From assembly GCA_033856235.1 (NCBI GenBank), contig JAWVFI010000151.1:15707-79706 (forward strand): DNA of 64,000 nucleotides. The letters run 5' to 3'. Below, piece after piece: positions 42,653-51,183 of the stretch. The DNA comes from DASXRU01 sp033856235. GTDB lineage: Bacteria > Acidobacteriota > Blastocatellia > Pyrinomonadales > Pyrinomonadaceae. Both the position numbers and the translations under genes were made by a program. The notes beneath the pieces were generated by a model, which was not told the DNA's origin, did no database searches, and worked only from the letters and a program-made list of their open reading frames with translations. Position 1 is the stretch's first letter; the number at the start of each line of letters is the position of its first letter.

Positions 42653-44869
42653 CTATTGCGCGACGTCATACTCAGGTTTGGGTACTCCCATCAACCACTT
42701 GTCGAACCAGCCCACAATGTGTTGCAGGCGCTCAATGCGATGCCACGGCTGGCCGGATCGCGAAAGCTCGTGCGACTCGTTCGGGAAGCGCACCATCACC
42801 GTCGGGATCTTGCGATACTTTAACGCCCGGAACATCTCTTCGCCACCAGCGCCGGGAGGCGTGCGGTAATCGGCTTCGCCCAGAATCAACATCAGTGGCG
42901 TCTTTACGTTCTTGATGTAGGTAAGCGGCGAGCGCGCCCGGTAGTCCTCCGGATCTTCAAACGGCGGCGCCTTGAACCACGAAGGCTGGAACAACACGAA
43001 GTCCGCCGAATACCACCAATCCGACCAGCTCGCAATGTCGCGCTGTGACACTGCGGCCGCGAATCGCGTGGTTTGGCCGATCGTCCAATTGGTCAGTAGA
43101 CCTCCGCCGCTGCCACCGGTTACGCCGAGCTTGCTCGTGTCGATATACCCGCGGCGAATGACCTCGTCCACGCCGGCCATTAAATCTTTGTAGTCATCCC
43201 CAGGATAATGATGTTGGATAATATTTCCAAATTCCTGGCCGTAGCTGGTGCTGCCACGCGGATTCGGATAGAGCACGACATAACCTTTGGCCGCCATCCA
43301 TTGAAACTCGTGATCGAAAACGAAGCCGTAGGCAGTGTGCGGGCCGCCATGGATATTCAGAATAAGCGGATATTTTTTTGCCGGGTCGAAGTTGGGTGGC
43401 TTCTGAATCCATGCGTGGACCCGCTTGCCGTCGAAGCTCTGGTACCAGATTGATTCCGGCTCAGTAAGATTCAAGCGCCCGAACAATTCAGCGTTAACGT
43501 GTGTCAGCTGCTTCGGATCGCCACCCGGCTTGTCCAACCAAAACAGATCGCCGATCCGTGTGGGCGTGGAAACGGTGTAGACCAACTTTGTGGTTCCGGG
43601 AATCGATCGAAACGTTTGCACTGCCTGGTCGCCTCGGGTGAGCTCGGTCGGCTTGCCGCTCGTTACGCTGAACGACGCGAGGTTCGCCTGGCCTTCTTTC
43701 GCGTACAGGTGAATGATGCTGCGCCCGTCCGGGCTCCAAATCGGAAGATTGCCGCCACCGCCCCTTGGCGGCGCATTGTCGCCGCCCACTCCGGAGCCCA
43801 CATCATAGTCAAAGCCAGCGGTCAGATTGCGGGGCTTGGCGTCAGGCGTCACATCCAACACCCATAGATCCGGCTGCGTATAAGAATTGATAGGCTTACT
43901 GGTTTGAGCTATGAATGCGATCTGTTGGCCGTTAGGACTAAGTGCAAACCCGCCTGTGTTCATATCAAACGACGTGAGCTTCTCTCGTCGTCCGCCGGAT
44001 ACTTTGACAGAGAAAATGTCGGTCCGGGGATCCTCGTAGTAAGGTTCATCCATCGTTTCGGCAACGTAATAAATCCGTGAGCCATCTTTGGCCCAGGTCA
44101 CATTGTCGTCGTCAAAACGTCCCGTAGTTAGCTGCCGCGGTACCACCTTCTCCTCAGCATTGCGCGGCGCTGTGACCACCCAGATGTGCTGCGGGTGTTT
44201 CGAATCGAGATAGCCGGCTCCGTTGGCGCGATAGACGGCGCGGGTGATGACTCGCACATCGCTCTCGCGTTTGTCGTCGCCTTTTTTTGTATTGGCTGTG
44301 GCTGGTTGCGGTGTAGGCGATGGTGACGCGGCTGCCTGAGCGGCGGTCGCCGGCGCGGGGTTGGGCGTGCCTTCCTGACTCTCATTCTCTTTCGCCAGAT
44401 CCTCCGGGTTCGCAGTATTCACAAACGCGATCAATTTGCCATCGGGCGACCATTGGGGCTGGCCCGCTCCGCGCGTGACTTTCGTAAATTGAAAAGAGTC
44501 GCCACCAGCCAGCGACAGCATGAAAAGTTGCGGCAGGTCGGGCCGTCCGTCTTTTTCCGTCACGCGCACGAAAGCCAGGTACTTGCCATCGGGCGACCAG
44601 CGCGGAGACGAATCGCGCGGCCCGGTTGTTAATTGATGCGTTTCCCCGCTGCCGGGCGAAACGGACCAGATGGAAGTGACATAGCCATCCTTCTTCTCAT
44701 TTACAGTGACTCGCACAAATGCGACGCGCGAGCCGTCCGGAGAAATCTGCGGGTCGCCTACCCAGACAAAGCTAAAGAGATCTTTCTCAGTAATGTTCCG
44801 TTTCTGCGCGACGGCGGCAGTCGCACCGAAAACAATGGCGATCACGAGAACGCACAAGACAGCTCGCAT
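42653..44869 (-). CDS. S9-family prolyl oligopeptidase/dipeptidyl aminopeptidase
   Basis: A 738-residue exported serine peptidase (signal peptide ending AAVAQ). The N-terminal 450 residues are a seven-bladed-type propeller with PD40/TolB-like repeats (e.g. DPQISPDGSRVAFV, PRWSPDGKYLAFV, PQWSPDGKLIAFV), interrupted near residue 165-200 by an Ala/Pro/Ser-rich linker. The catalytic domain has Ser in GVTGGSGGGLLTNW, Asp in LILGEADYRTPP and His in FPNESHELSRSG. It releases dipeptides or cleaves after Pro in relatives. It is the first gene of a leftward group with the SnoaL-like gene. Confidence 0.94.
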   Translation of the reverse strand: MRAVLCVLVIAIVFGATAAVAQKRNITEKDLFSFVWVGDPQISPDGSRVAFVRVTVNEKKDGYVTSIWSVSPGSGETHQLTTGPRDSSPRWSPDGKYLAFVRVTEKDGRPDLPQLFMLSLAGGDSFQFTKVTRGAGQPQWSPDGKLIAFVNTANPEDLAKENESQEGTPNPAPATAAQAAASPSPTPQPATANTKKGDDKRESDVRVITRAVYRANGAGYLDSKHPQHIWVVTAPRNAEEKVVPRQLTTGRFDDDNVTWAKDGSRIYYVAETMDEPYYEDPRTDIFSVKVSGGRREKLTSFDMNTGGFALSPNGQQIAFIAQTSKPINSYTQPDLWVLDVTPDAKPRNLTAGFDYDVGSGVGGDNAPPRGGGGNLPIWSPDGRSIIHLYAKEGQANLASFSVTSGKPTELTRGDQAVQTFRSIPGTTKLVYTVSTPTRIGDLFWLDKPGGDPKQLTHVNAELFGRLNLTEPESIWYQSFDGKRVHAWIQKPPNFDPAKKYPLILNIHGGPHTAYGFVFDHEFQWMAAKGYVVLYPNPRGSTSYGQEFGNIIQHHYPGDDYKDLMAGVDEVIRRGYIDTSKLGVTGGSGGGLLTNWTIGQTTRFAAAVSQRDIASWSDWWYSADFVLFQPSWFKAPPFEDPEDYRARSPLTYIKNVKTPLMLILGEADYRTPPGAGGEEMFRALKYRKIPTVMVRFPNESHELSRSGQPWHRIERLQHIVGWFDKWLMGVPKPEYDVAQ

Positions 44870-44950
44870 AAATGAGTTTCCTTTTCAGAAGTTAAGCTAG
44901 ACGGGCAGTTCGGCATTCTAACCCAGACCGGCGAGATGGACGCAGGATTT

Positions 44951-45107
44951 GTAGGGGTGGCACTCCGTGACCAGCCCCTTTTCTTTTTGGGCGCTACATG
45001 CGTTCGCGAGTCGGGAGTGAGACCCAAGGAGGGGCGGCGCTAAAACTGGATTGGACAGGCCCGAGACTCTAACGTCGAAGGGGGCGGCCACGGAGTGCCG
45101 CCCCTAC
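44951..45107. repeat. Paired palindromic repeat, family 2, long spacer
   Basis: Arms GTAGGGGTGGCACTCCGTGA (from 44951) and ...CCACGGAGTGCCGCCCCTAC (to 45107) with about 100 bases between. This opens the 900-base gap 44870-45771 between the S9 gene and pyrC. Confidence 0.8.
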
Positions 45108-45359
45108 ACGGTATCGTGCAACGCTTTTCGGTCGCTACGCACATCGTCTATCTCCCGTTTCTTATTCCGAGAACGAATCAATACCAGGGCCGCACAATGA
45201 ACCATAATCGCGGCCTTTTTGCTGACTGGCGTTCGCGCAGTCGCGCTGGCACGGTCATTGCTAAATGAGGGGACGGTGACCGCGTAGCTTTGGAGAGCTG
45301 AAAGATTTGGTCGCCCGTGAGCGCAAGCGCACAGATTCAAAAGTTTAGTAGATATTTGA

Positions 45360-45741
45360 GAATTAGCGGTTTGTGGTTCTGGTAGCGCTGAATCAGCGCA
45401 CACCGCTGCGGGGGGCAGATGGTAGTGCGGCCGTTACCGAAAGATCGGCAACCGGGCGGTTGTCGGTGCAGAGGGAGCCCGTTTGCGAAGGGGAGAGCGC
45501 GGGCGGGTTCCCTACTATCAGCATCTCAAATCTCAGGTTCCAGCTCTCAAATCTCAGATCTCAAATTTGAGATCGCTGAGCGAGGTCAAGGTCGCCGGCT
45601 TTCAGTTTGAGATTCGAGGAGAAGGAAGGGATCAGCGAAAACAGACTTAGCTTGAAATCGGTCGCCTCGTTTACATCGTAAGCCAGGCGATCGCCAAGAA
45701 ACCCGTTGCGAAGGGGAGAGCGCAACGGGTTTCTTTTTTTT
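45360..45741 (+). ncRNA. Candidate non-coding RNA ending in a strong terminator
   Basis: Between 45108 and 45771 no protein gene is convincing, but the plus strand holds structure: two related segments (TTTGCGAAGGGGAGAGCGCG and TTGCGAAGGGGAGAGCGCAA near 45482 and 45705), an 18-base palindrome at 45557-45574, repeated TCTCAAATCTCAG (45524-45536, 45545-45557) and finally an intrinsic terminator. No upstream plus-strand gene exists for that terminator to serve. The 5' end is a guess; it may equally be only the operon end of pyrC read from the other strand. Confidence 0.3.
45697..45741 (+). terminator. Strong intrinsic terminator beyond pyrC
   Basis: A 14-bp perfect stem (AGAAACCCGTTGCG / CGCAACGGGTTTCT) with loop AAGGGGAGAG, followed on the plus strand by T7. 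On the minus strand it is preceded by A-tracts and followed by TGGCGATC, so it can end pyrC transcripts as well (31 bases past its stop), though the strong U-tract faces rightward. Confidence 0.85.
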
Positions 45742-45771
45742 AAGACAAACTGACCCTGCGGAAGGCGACTT

Positions 45772-47106
45772 TCACTTTGCCAGCGCCTCGCTCCCCTTTG
45801 CTTCGATAATTCGGGCGTAGTCGGGATGCATATAGACAATGCGTCCCGCGACCATCGTGGTCACGGCGGCGCCGCGAAAACTCCAACCATCAAATGGCGT
45901 GTTGCGGCTCTTTGATTTCGATTGAGAGACATCGAAAGTCCACTTCAGCTCGGGATCGAGAATGGTGACGTCGGCCCGCGAGCCCTTCTTCAGGGTGCCT
46001 CGTTCCTTCAGCCCAAAGATGCGCGCCGGATTCGCAGCGAACAATTCCACCATCCGCTCGAGCGATATGATTCCCGGCTGTACCAACTTTTCAAACGCCA
46101 GCCCGACCGCAGTTTCCAATCCTGCAATCCCGAAGGGGGCGTCGTCGTACTCCAGCCCTTTCTCGTCGGCATGATGCGGAGCATGATCCGTCGCAATCGC
46201 ATCGATCGTCCCATCGCGCAAACCAGTTTCAATCGCTTCGACGTGCTCGCGGCTGCGCAAGGGCGGGCTCATCTTCGTATTGGTATCGTAATTTTGGACT
46301 GCTTCGTCCGTCAGGCTCCAGTGGTGCGGCGCCACCTCGCACGTCAAGCGCAATCCCGCATCCTTGGCGCGGCGCACAACCTCTATCGCACCTCGGGTAG
46401 ACACGTGGGCCAGGTGAACACGCGCCCCGGTAAGTTCCGCCAGCAAGCAATCGCGCGCGGCATCCATTTCTTCGGCTGAAGCCGGCATGCCCTTTAACCC
46501 CAGCACCAGGGACCAGTGGCCTTCATGCATCACGCCGCCGGCGCCAAGCGAATCATCGTGGCAATGATCGACGAGCGGCAGATCGAAGCCGCGCGCGTAT
46601 TCCATCGCGCGGCGCATCATTCCAGCGGTCGGCACCGGCCGCCCATCGTCGGATACGGCGACGATTCCGGCATTCTTCATCTCGCCCATTTCGGCGAGCT
46701 CCGCGCCGCGCGACGACTTGGTAACGGCGCCGATGGGAAACACATTGGCGAGGCCCGCATGCTCTGCCTGCTCAATGATGAACCGCGTAACCGCGGGATT
46801 ATCGTTGACGGGATCCGTATTCGGCATCGCACAGACGCTGCTAAAGCCTCCGGCCACTGCGGCCGCTGTTCCGCTGGCGATGGTTTCTTTATATTCCTGT
46901 CCCGGCTCGCGCAGATGCACGTGCATATCGATGAAACCAGGCGCCACAATCAGTCCGGCCGCTTCGAAGACTTCGCAGCCCTCAGGCACGCCGTCGCCAA
47001 ACGCGGGCAGATCCACCACTCGGCCGTCTTCAATAAAGACGTTCCTGCCCGCGTTAATTCCGCCGGCGGGATCGATTACATGTCCATTGGTAATTAGCAG
47101 CCGCAT
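45772..47106 (-). CDS. pyrC: Dihydroorotase (class I)
   Basis: A 444-residue zinc amidohydrolase that interconverts carbamoyl-aspartate and dihydroorotate, step 3 of UMP synthesis. Metal ligands are seen in IDMHVHLREPGQEYKET (HxH) and LVDHCHDDSL, and the catalytic Asp region in IATDHAPHHADEKG. Length and motifs fit the longer class I enzyme that partners aspartate transcarbamoylase. ATG 47106 was chosen; the TTG at 47124 lies inside a repeat. It is the last gene of pyrR-pyrB-pyrC. Confidence 0.95.
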   Translation of the reverse strand: MRLLITNGHVIDPAGGINAGRNVFIEDGRVVDLPAFGDGVPEGCEVFEAAGLIVAPGFIDMHVHLREPGQEYKETIASGTAAAVAGGFSSVCAMPNTDPVNDNPAVTRFIIEQAEHAGLANVFPIGAVTKSSRGAELAEMGEMKNAGIVAVSDDGRPVPTAGMMRRAMEYARGFDLPLVDHCHDDSLGAGGVMHEGHWSLVLGLKGMPASAEEMDAARDCLLAELTGARVHLAHVSTRGAIEVVRRAKDAGLRLTCEVAPHHWSLTDEAVQNYDTNTKMSPPLRSREHVEAIETGLRDGTIDAIATDHAPHHADEKGLEYDDAPFGIAGLETAVGLAFEKLVQPGIISLERMVELFAANPARIFGLKERGTLKKGSRADVTILDPELKWTFDVSQSKSKSRNTPFDGWSFRGAAVTTMVAGRIVYMHPDYARIIEAKGSEALAK

Positions 47107-47113
47107 GTCTTTA

Positions 47114-47177
47114 TAGTCCGACAAACTTCAGTTTGTCGCTTGGATCAGGCTACGACAATCTAAAGATTGTCGGACAC
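47114..47177. repeat. Paired palindromic repeat, family 1, at the pyrB-pyrC junction
   Basis: Arms 47114-47140 (GTCCGACAAACTTCAGTTTG then TCGCT) and 47151-47177 (ACGACAATCTAAAGATTGTC then GGAC). It occupies the whole intercistronic gap of 53 bases and overlaps the last six codons of pyrB. Confidence 0.9.
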
Positions 47178-48182
47178 GGTTCCACTTCCCTTTCGTCCCC
47201 GCTCCTTCTTCTCTTTCGCCACAGTTCCCTTCCCATTCTCGCTGCGCGTCGTCCCCCGGGCCAGCAGATAAAGCACCGCCATTCGTACCGCAACACCATT
47301 GGCCACCTGATCGAGAATCAACGAGCGACCGCCATCCGCTATCTCGGACGAGATTTCGATGCCGCGGTTGATTGGGCCCGGATGCATCACAATCGCGTCA
47401 GCCGCGGCGCGCTGCAAATGATCGGGATGCAGGCCATAGTGGATCGCGTACTCCCGCATGGAGGGAAAAAACGCGGCTGACTGTCGTTCGCGCTGAATTC
47501 GCAAAATCATGACCACGTCAGCGCCGTCGATTGCGTCGTCGATGCGGCGCTCCAGACGAACGCCCTGTTCGACAAATTCCGCGAACTCCGCGGGCACAAG
47601 AGTTCCGGGGCCAGCCACGCTTACGGTCGCGCCGAGCTTGGTGAGCAGGTGGATGTTTGAGCGGGCTACGCGCGAATGCAGGATGTCGCCTATGATGGCT
47701 ACTTTTAAGCCCTCAATCCGGCCTTTCCGTTCGCGGATGGTGAGCGCGTCCAGCAGGGCCTGGGTCGGATGTTCGTGCGCGCCGTCGCCGGCATTCACGA
47801 TCGCAGCGCTGCACACCTGGGCCAGGTGATGCGGCGCGCCGGCCGCCGAGTGACGAATCACGATGCAGTCCGGGGCCATCGCTTCCAGGTTACGCGCTGT
47901 ATCCATCAGCGTCTCGCCCTTCGAAACACTGGAGGTGGACACACTGATGTTGATGGCATCGGCGGAAAGACGTTTAGCCGCGATTTCAAATGAAGTGCGC
48001 GTGCGAGTCGAAGCCTCAAAGAAGAGGTTGATGACCGTGCGGCCGCGCAGTGCCGGCACCTTCTTGATTTGCCGTTTAGCGATATCCAGAAAAGATTCGG
48101 CTGTATCCAGCAAACTAAGAATCTGCACGGGCGTTAACTCGCGAATCCCCAGCAGATGTTTTATTGATGTGGTGGCCGCCAT
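47160..48182 (-). CDS. pyrB: Aspartate carbamoyltransferase catalytic chain
   Basis: A 340-residue enzyme that condenses carbamoyl phosphate and aspartate, the committed step of pyrimidine synthesis. Carbamoyl phosphate is bound by FFEASTRTRTSFE, the second site by HPTQALLDAL, and the aspartate-binding region reads VMHPGPINRG. No regulatory chain gene (pyrI) is adjacent. The C-terminus carries about 30 extra residues (from RGTTRSENGKG on) that are Lys/Gly-rich and end in SGTVSDNL, where the last codons derive from the family 1 repeat. The start follows a repeat arm with no clear ribosome site. Confidence 0.95.
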   Translation of the reverse strand: MAATTSIKHLLGIRELTPVQILSLLDTAESFLDIAKRQIKKVPALRGRTVINLFFEASTRTRTSFEIAAKRLSADAINISVSTSSVSKGETLMDTARNLEAMAPDCIVIRHSAAGAPHHLAQVCSAAIVNAGDGAHEHPTQALLDALTIRERKGRIEGLKVAIIGDILHSRVARSNIHLLTKLGATVSVAGPGTLVPAEFAEFVEQGVRLERRIDDAIDGADVVMILRIQRERQSAAFFPSMREYAIHYGLHPDHLQRAAADAIVMHPGPINRGIEISSEIADGGRSLILDQVANGVAVRMAVLYLLARGTTRSENGKGTVAKEKKERGRKGSGTVSDNL

Positions 48183-48189
48183 CAGTTTG

Positions 48190-48266
48190 GTCCGACAAAA
48201 CTTCAGTTTGTCGTCCTCGTCCGATCCTGTTCCCGCTCCGGCACGACAAACTGAAGTTTGTCGGAC
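48190..48266. repeat. Paired palindromic repeat, family 1, at the pyrR-pyrB junction
   Basis: Arms 48190-48216 (GTCCGACAAAACTTCAGTTTG) and 48241-48266 (CGACAAACTGAAGTTTGTCG then GAC). It lies between the terminator after pyrR and the pyrB start codon and takes the place where a ribosome site would be expected. Confidence 0.9.
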
Positions 48267-48284
48267 TTTCGGCCTTGAGACACT

Positions 48285-48309
48285 AAAAAGGCGGCCAACG
48301 CTGGCCGCC
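48285..48309 (-). terminator. Intrinsic terminator between pyrR and pyrB
   Basis: On the minus strand the stem GGCGGCCA, loop GCGT, stem TGGCCGCC is followed by TTTTTAG. It begins 3 bases after the pyrR stop codon. Position inside the operon suggests an attenuator that lets PyrR or another signal control pyrB-pyrC. I did not find a match to the Bacillus PyrR-binding consensus nearby. Confidence 0.8.
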
Positions 48310-48311
48310 TG

Positions 48312-48878
48312 TTACGCCGCTTCTGCAGCCGGTCGTTCCACGATGACGACCCCTTCCTCCTCGTCAAAGTCATTAAGCATGACCTTGATGATCTCGCTCT
48401 TTTTGGTCGGGACGAGCTTCCCGATGTAATCCGCCTGAATGGGCAGTTCGCGATGCTCCTTTCCGCGGTCAATCAACACGGCGAGCTGGACGCGCCGGGG
48501 CCGGCCAAAATCAATCAGCTGATCGATGGCGGCGCGCACGGTGCGACCCGTGTAAAGAACGTCGTCGATCAGAACGATGTTGCGGTTCTCAATGTCCCCC
48601 GGCAGATCGGTTTTATTGACTATGGGCTTAGCGCCGACGGTGGAAAGATCGTCGCGGTAGAGCGTGATATCCAGAATTCCGACCGGGGGCCGCTCGCCCT
48701 CCAAATCAGCAATCTTGTCGGCCATACGCTCCGCGAGGGGCACGCCGCGGCGCCTGATCCCAATCAGGTAGAGATCGCCGGCGCCATGGTTTTCTTCCAG
48801 CACTTCGGAAGCCAATCGTGCGAGCGCGCGATTGATTCGCGCGCTGTCCATGATCCGGGCCTTCTCGGTAAATTCCAT
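48312..48878 (-). CDS. pyrR: PyrR: bifunctional pyrimidine regulator/uracil phosphoribosyltransferase
   Basis: A 188-residue PRTase-fold protein. The PRPP-binding loop reads NIVLIDDVLYTGRTVRAAID, and DITLYRDDLSTVG and LYLIGIRRRGVPLAERM are typical of PyrR. In Bacillus PyrR binds pyr mRNA with UMP to promote termination; weak uracil phosphoribosyltransferase activity also exists. Its position as first gene of the operon, directly before a terminator and pyrB, supports the regulatory role here, but its RNA target was not identified. The C-terminus has an unusually acidic/Ala tail. Confidence 0.93.
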   Translation of the reverse strand: MEFTEKARIMDSARINRALARLASEVLEENHGAGDLYLIGIRRRGVPLAERMADKIADLEGERPPVGILDITLYRDDLSTVGAKPIVNKTDLPGDIENRNIVLIDDVLYTGRTVRAAIDQLIDFGRPRRVQLAVLIDRGKEHRELPIQADYIGKLVPTKKSEIIKVMLNDFDEEEGVVIVERPAAEAA

Positions 48879-49065
48879 TGGTTGCGGATACTAACAAGAA
48901 GAACGAGAAGTGACAAGTTTATGAAACGAGTTATGTCTTCAACACGAAATTGACCAGCCCCAGCGACGTTGAGTCCCGTACTCTCCCGACCACAACCTTG
49001 TCACTGTTAACACGCTCTGGTAGTCTCCCTGCTGCCAAACAGAAGCAGGAAAACCAGAGCCGTTC
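48879..49065. promoter_or_regulatory. Divergent control region of the two pyr transcription units
   Basis: The 187 bases between the pyrR and pyrD start codons must hold promoters for both operons. No long hairpin or terminator precedes pyrD. A TTGACC at 48950-48955 and AT-rich stretches around 48890-48950 could be promoter elements, but no -35/-10 pair is convincing. Confidence 0.4.
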
Positions 49066-50175
49066 ATGCTCTATCGCTCATTGTTGCGCCCCATACTCTT
49101 TCGCCTGCCTCCCGAAACGGCCCATGCAGCGGCCATGCATTCCCTTTCTTTCGCTCCCGGTCTGACATCACGTTTTTTGGGAACGCGTTTTCAGCGCAGT
49201 CCTTTCGGAAAACTGCAACGCTTTGGATTAAAGTTCGATAATCCGGTAGGTCTGGCCGCCGGCTTTGATAAGGACGGGATCGCGCTGGAGAGTCTGGCTG
49301 CGCTGGGTTTTGGCTTCATAGAAGCGGGCACCGTCACCTATCAGCCGCAGCCCGGCAATCCGCGACCGCGCCTCTTTCGCTTGCCCGCGGACAAGGCCCT
49401 GATCAATCGTGCCGGCTTCAATAACGCAGGTGCAATGTCCTTTGCCGCGAGCGTATCGCGGCAGAAGCCTAAGTGCGTTGTCGGCGTCAGTATTGGCAAA
49501 AGCAAGACCGTAGAACTTGAAGGCGCGATCGATGATTACTTGAGAAGTTTTGCAGCTGTCTATCACGTAGCCGACTACGTTGCGGTCAACGTAAGTTCGC
49601 CAAATACGCCTCGTCTGCGGGAGCTGCAACGTGCGGACCAGCTTGATGCGTTATTGCGCGCTTTACAGAAACGAAACCGCGAATTGGCTGAGAAATCTGC
49701 TCGCGAACCTTTGCCGTTGCTGGTGAAGCTCTCGCCGGATCTTGAAGCAAAGTCTTTGCCAGAAATTGTCGCCGTTGCACTGCAGAATCGCGTCGCCGGC
49801 CTGATCGCGACAAACACCACCACCGAAAGGACGCACTTGCGAACCCCCGCCCGGCAGGTTGCAGATTGTGGCATGGGCGGCCTAAGCGGTGCGCCACTGC
49901 GACGCCGGTCAACTGAAGTAATCGCCACTCTTTTCAATCTGACAAACGGCTCGATGCCTTTGATTGGCGTAGGCGGAATTTTTACTGCTGCCGACGCGTG
50001 GGAAAAGATTTGCGCCGGCGCCAGCCTGGTCCAACTGTACACCGGCCTGATTTACGAAGGACCCGCGGTCGCGCGGATGATCAACGAAGGATTGGCCCAA
50101 CTTCTACTCGAGAGTGGTTTTCGTTGGCTTGACGAAGCGGTTGGCAGCCGGGCTAATGAACTTGCTGAACTTTAG
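49066..50175 (+). CDS. pyrD: Dihydroorotate dehydrogenase (quinone), class 2
   Basis: A 369-residue FMN enzyme that oxidises dihydroorotate to orotate and passes electrons to the membrane quinone pool. The N-terminal MLYRSLLRPILFRLPPETAH is the amphipathic extension of class 2 enzymes. NPVGLAAGFDKDG, FIEAGTVTYQPQPGN, NRAGFNN, NVSSPNTPRLRELQ (Ser nucleophile region) and GVGGIFTAADAWEKI follow. It is 20 bases upstream of pyrF in the rightward pyr unit. Confidence 0.96.
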   Translation: MLYRSLLRPILFRLPPETAHAAAMHSLSFAPGLTSRFLGTRFQRSPFGKLQRFGLKFDNPVGLAAGFDKDGIALESLAALGFGFIEAGTVTYQPQPGNPRPRLFRLPADKALINRAGFNNAGAMSFAASVSRQKPKCVVGVSIGKSKTVELEGAIDDYLRSFAAVYHVADYVAVNVSSPNTPRLRELQRADQLDALLRALQKRNRELAEKSAREPLPLLVKLSPDLEAKSLPEIVAVALQNRVAGLIATNTTTERTHLRTPARQVADCGMGGLSGAPLRRRSTEVIATLFNLTNGSMPLIGVGGIFTAADAWEKICAGASLVQLYTGLIYEGPAVARMINEGLAQLLLESGFRWLDEAVGSRANELAEL

Positions 50176-50195
50176 TTCACCTGAGGATCCTTTGC

Positions 50196-50960
50196 ATGAG
50201 TACCCCTATGACATCACCCGCAGATAATAAACTGATTGTAGCGCTCGACGTCGACAACAAGATGAAAGCGCTGGAACTGGTCAACGCCCTGAGCCACGTT
50301 GCCGGCATGTTCAAGATCGGCTCGCAACTCTTTACCGCCGCAGGTCCAGAAATAGTGCGCGAGATAGTAGCCAGCGGCAGACGTATATTTCTCGATCTGA
50401 AGTTCCATGACATTCCCGCGACGGTGGCGGCCGCGGGCATCGAAGCGACGCGCATGGGCGTCTCAATCTTTAATATTCATGCGAGCGGTGGCCGCGAGAT
50501 GATGCTACGAACCGCAGACGCCGTTAGCCAGTGCGCCTCGCGCGAAGGCTTGGGCCGGCCGAGCGTCATAGCCGTGACATTGCTTACCAGCTCTGACGCC
50601 ATCGAACTCAATCAAGTTGGGATTGCGGCAGCGCCCGCCGACCACACGTCCCGGCTGGCACAGTTGGCCGCCGATAGCGGAATGGATGGCGTGGTCGCTT
50701 CACCACAGGATATCGAAATGTTGCGCAGTGTGGTGTCCGCGCCTGATTTCCTGATCGTCTCTCCCGGCGTGCGTCCTTTGGGTAATGAACAGCACGATCA
50801 GAAAAGGACCATGACTCCGGCGCAGGCCATTGCCGCCGGCGCTGACTATATCGTCGTCGGCCGCCCGATTGTGGGGGCGGCGGATCCCGTCGCTGCCGCC
50901 GCCGGCATTCTTCGCGAAATCACCCAGGCTGCTAATACTGCGACACAGTCCTCGGACTGA
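50196..50960 (+). CDS. pyrF: Orotidine 5'-phosphate decarboxylase
   Basis: A 254-residue TIM-barrel enzyme that makes UMP. The catalytic Lys/Asp array is in IFLDLKFHDIPATV (Lys about 69), with VALDVDNKMKALEL at the N-terminus, and SPGVRPLG and YIVVGRPIVGA binding phosphate at the C-terminus. It is the standard short bacterial form. It starts with GAGGATCC upstream. pyrE (orotate phosphoribosyltransferase) was not found in the window. Confidence 0.96.
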   Translation: MSTPMTSPADNKLIVALDVDNKMKALELVNALSHVAGMFKIGSQLFTAAGPEIVREIVASGRRIFLDLKFHDIPATVAAAGIEATRMGVSIFNIHASGGREMMLRTADAVSQCASREGLGRPSVIAVTLLTSSDAIELNQVGIAAAPADHTSRLAQLAADSGMDGVVASPQDIEMLRSVVSAPDFLIVSPGVRPLGNEQHDQKRTMTPAQAIAAGADYIVVGRPIVGAADPVAAAAGILREITQAANTATQSSD

Positions 50961-51183
50961 TTCGAATATCCCAGGAACTACTCGGAGCACACGGCGTGTT
51001 AGCTCCCGCCAGTAGGCGACGTCCGCGTGGCGGGCTTGCGTCAAAGGTCAGCGACACCTGATATGATCGACGCGTAGCGTCGAATCTTAGCTTTAGACTC
51101 TTGAGCCTGGCTGATCAGCGCAGAACGCTACTCATGGCGGTGGCTGGTTTGCGCGAGGTTGGCTTAGACCGTATCATGCGAAG

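Noticed and set aside
45104..45403. 99-codon open frame on the minus strand in the gap before pyrC
   Set aside because: It begins beside a family 2 repeat, has no recognisable fold or start site and lies in a region dominated by repeats.
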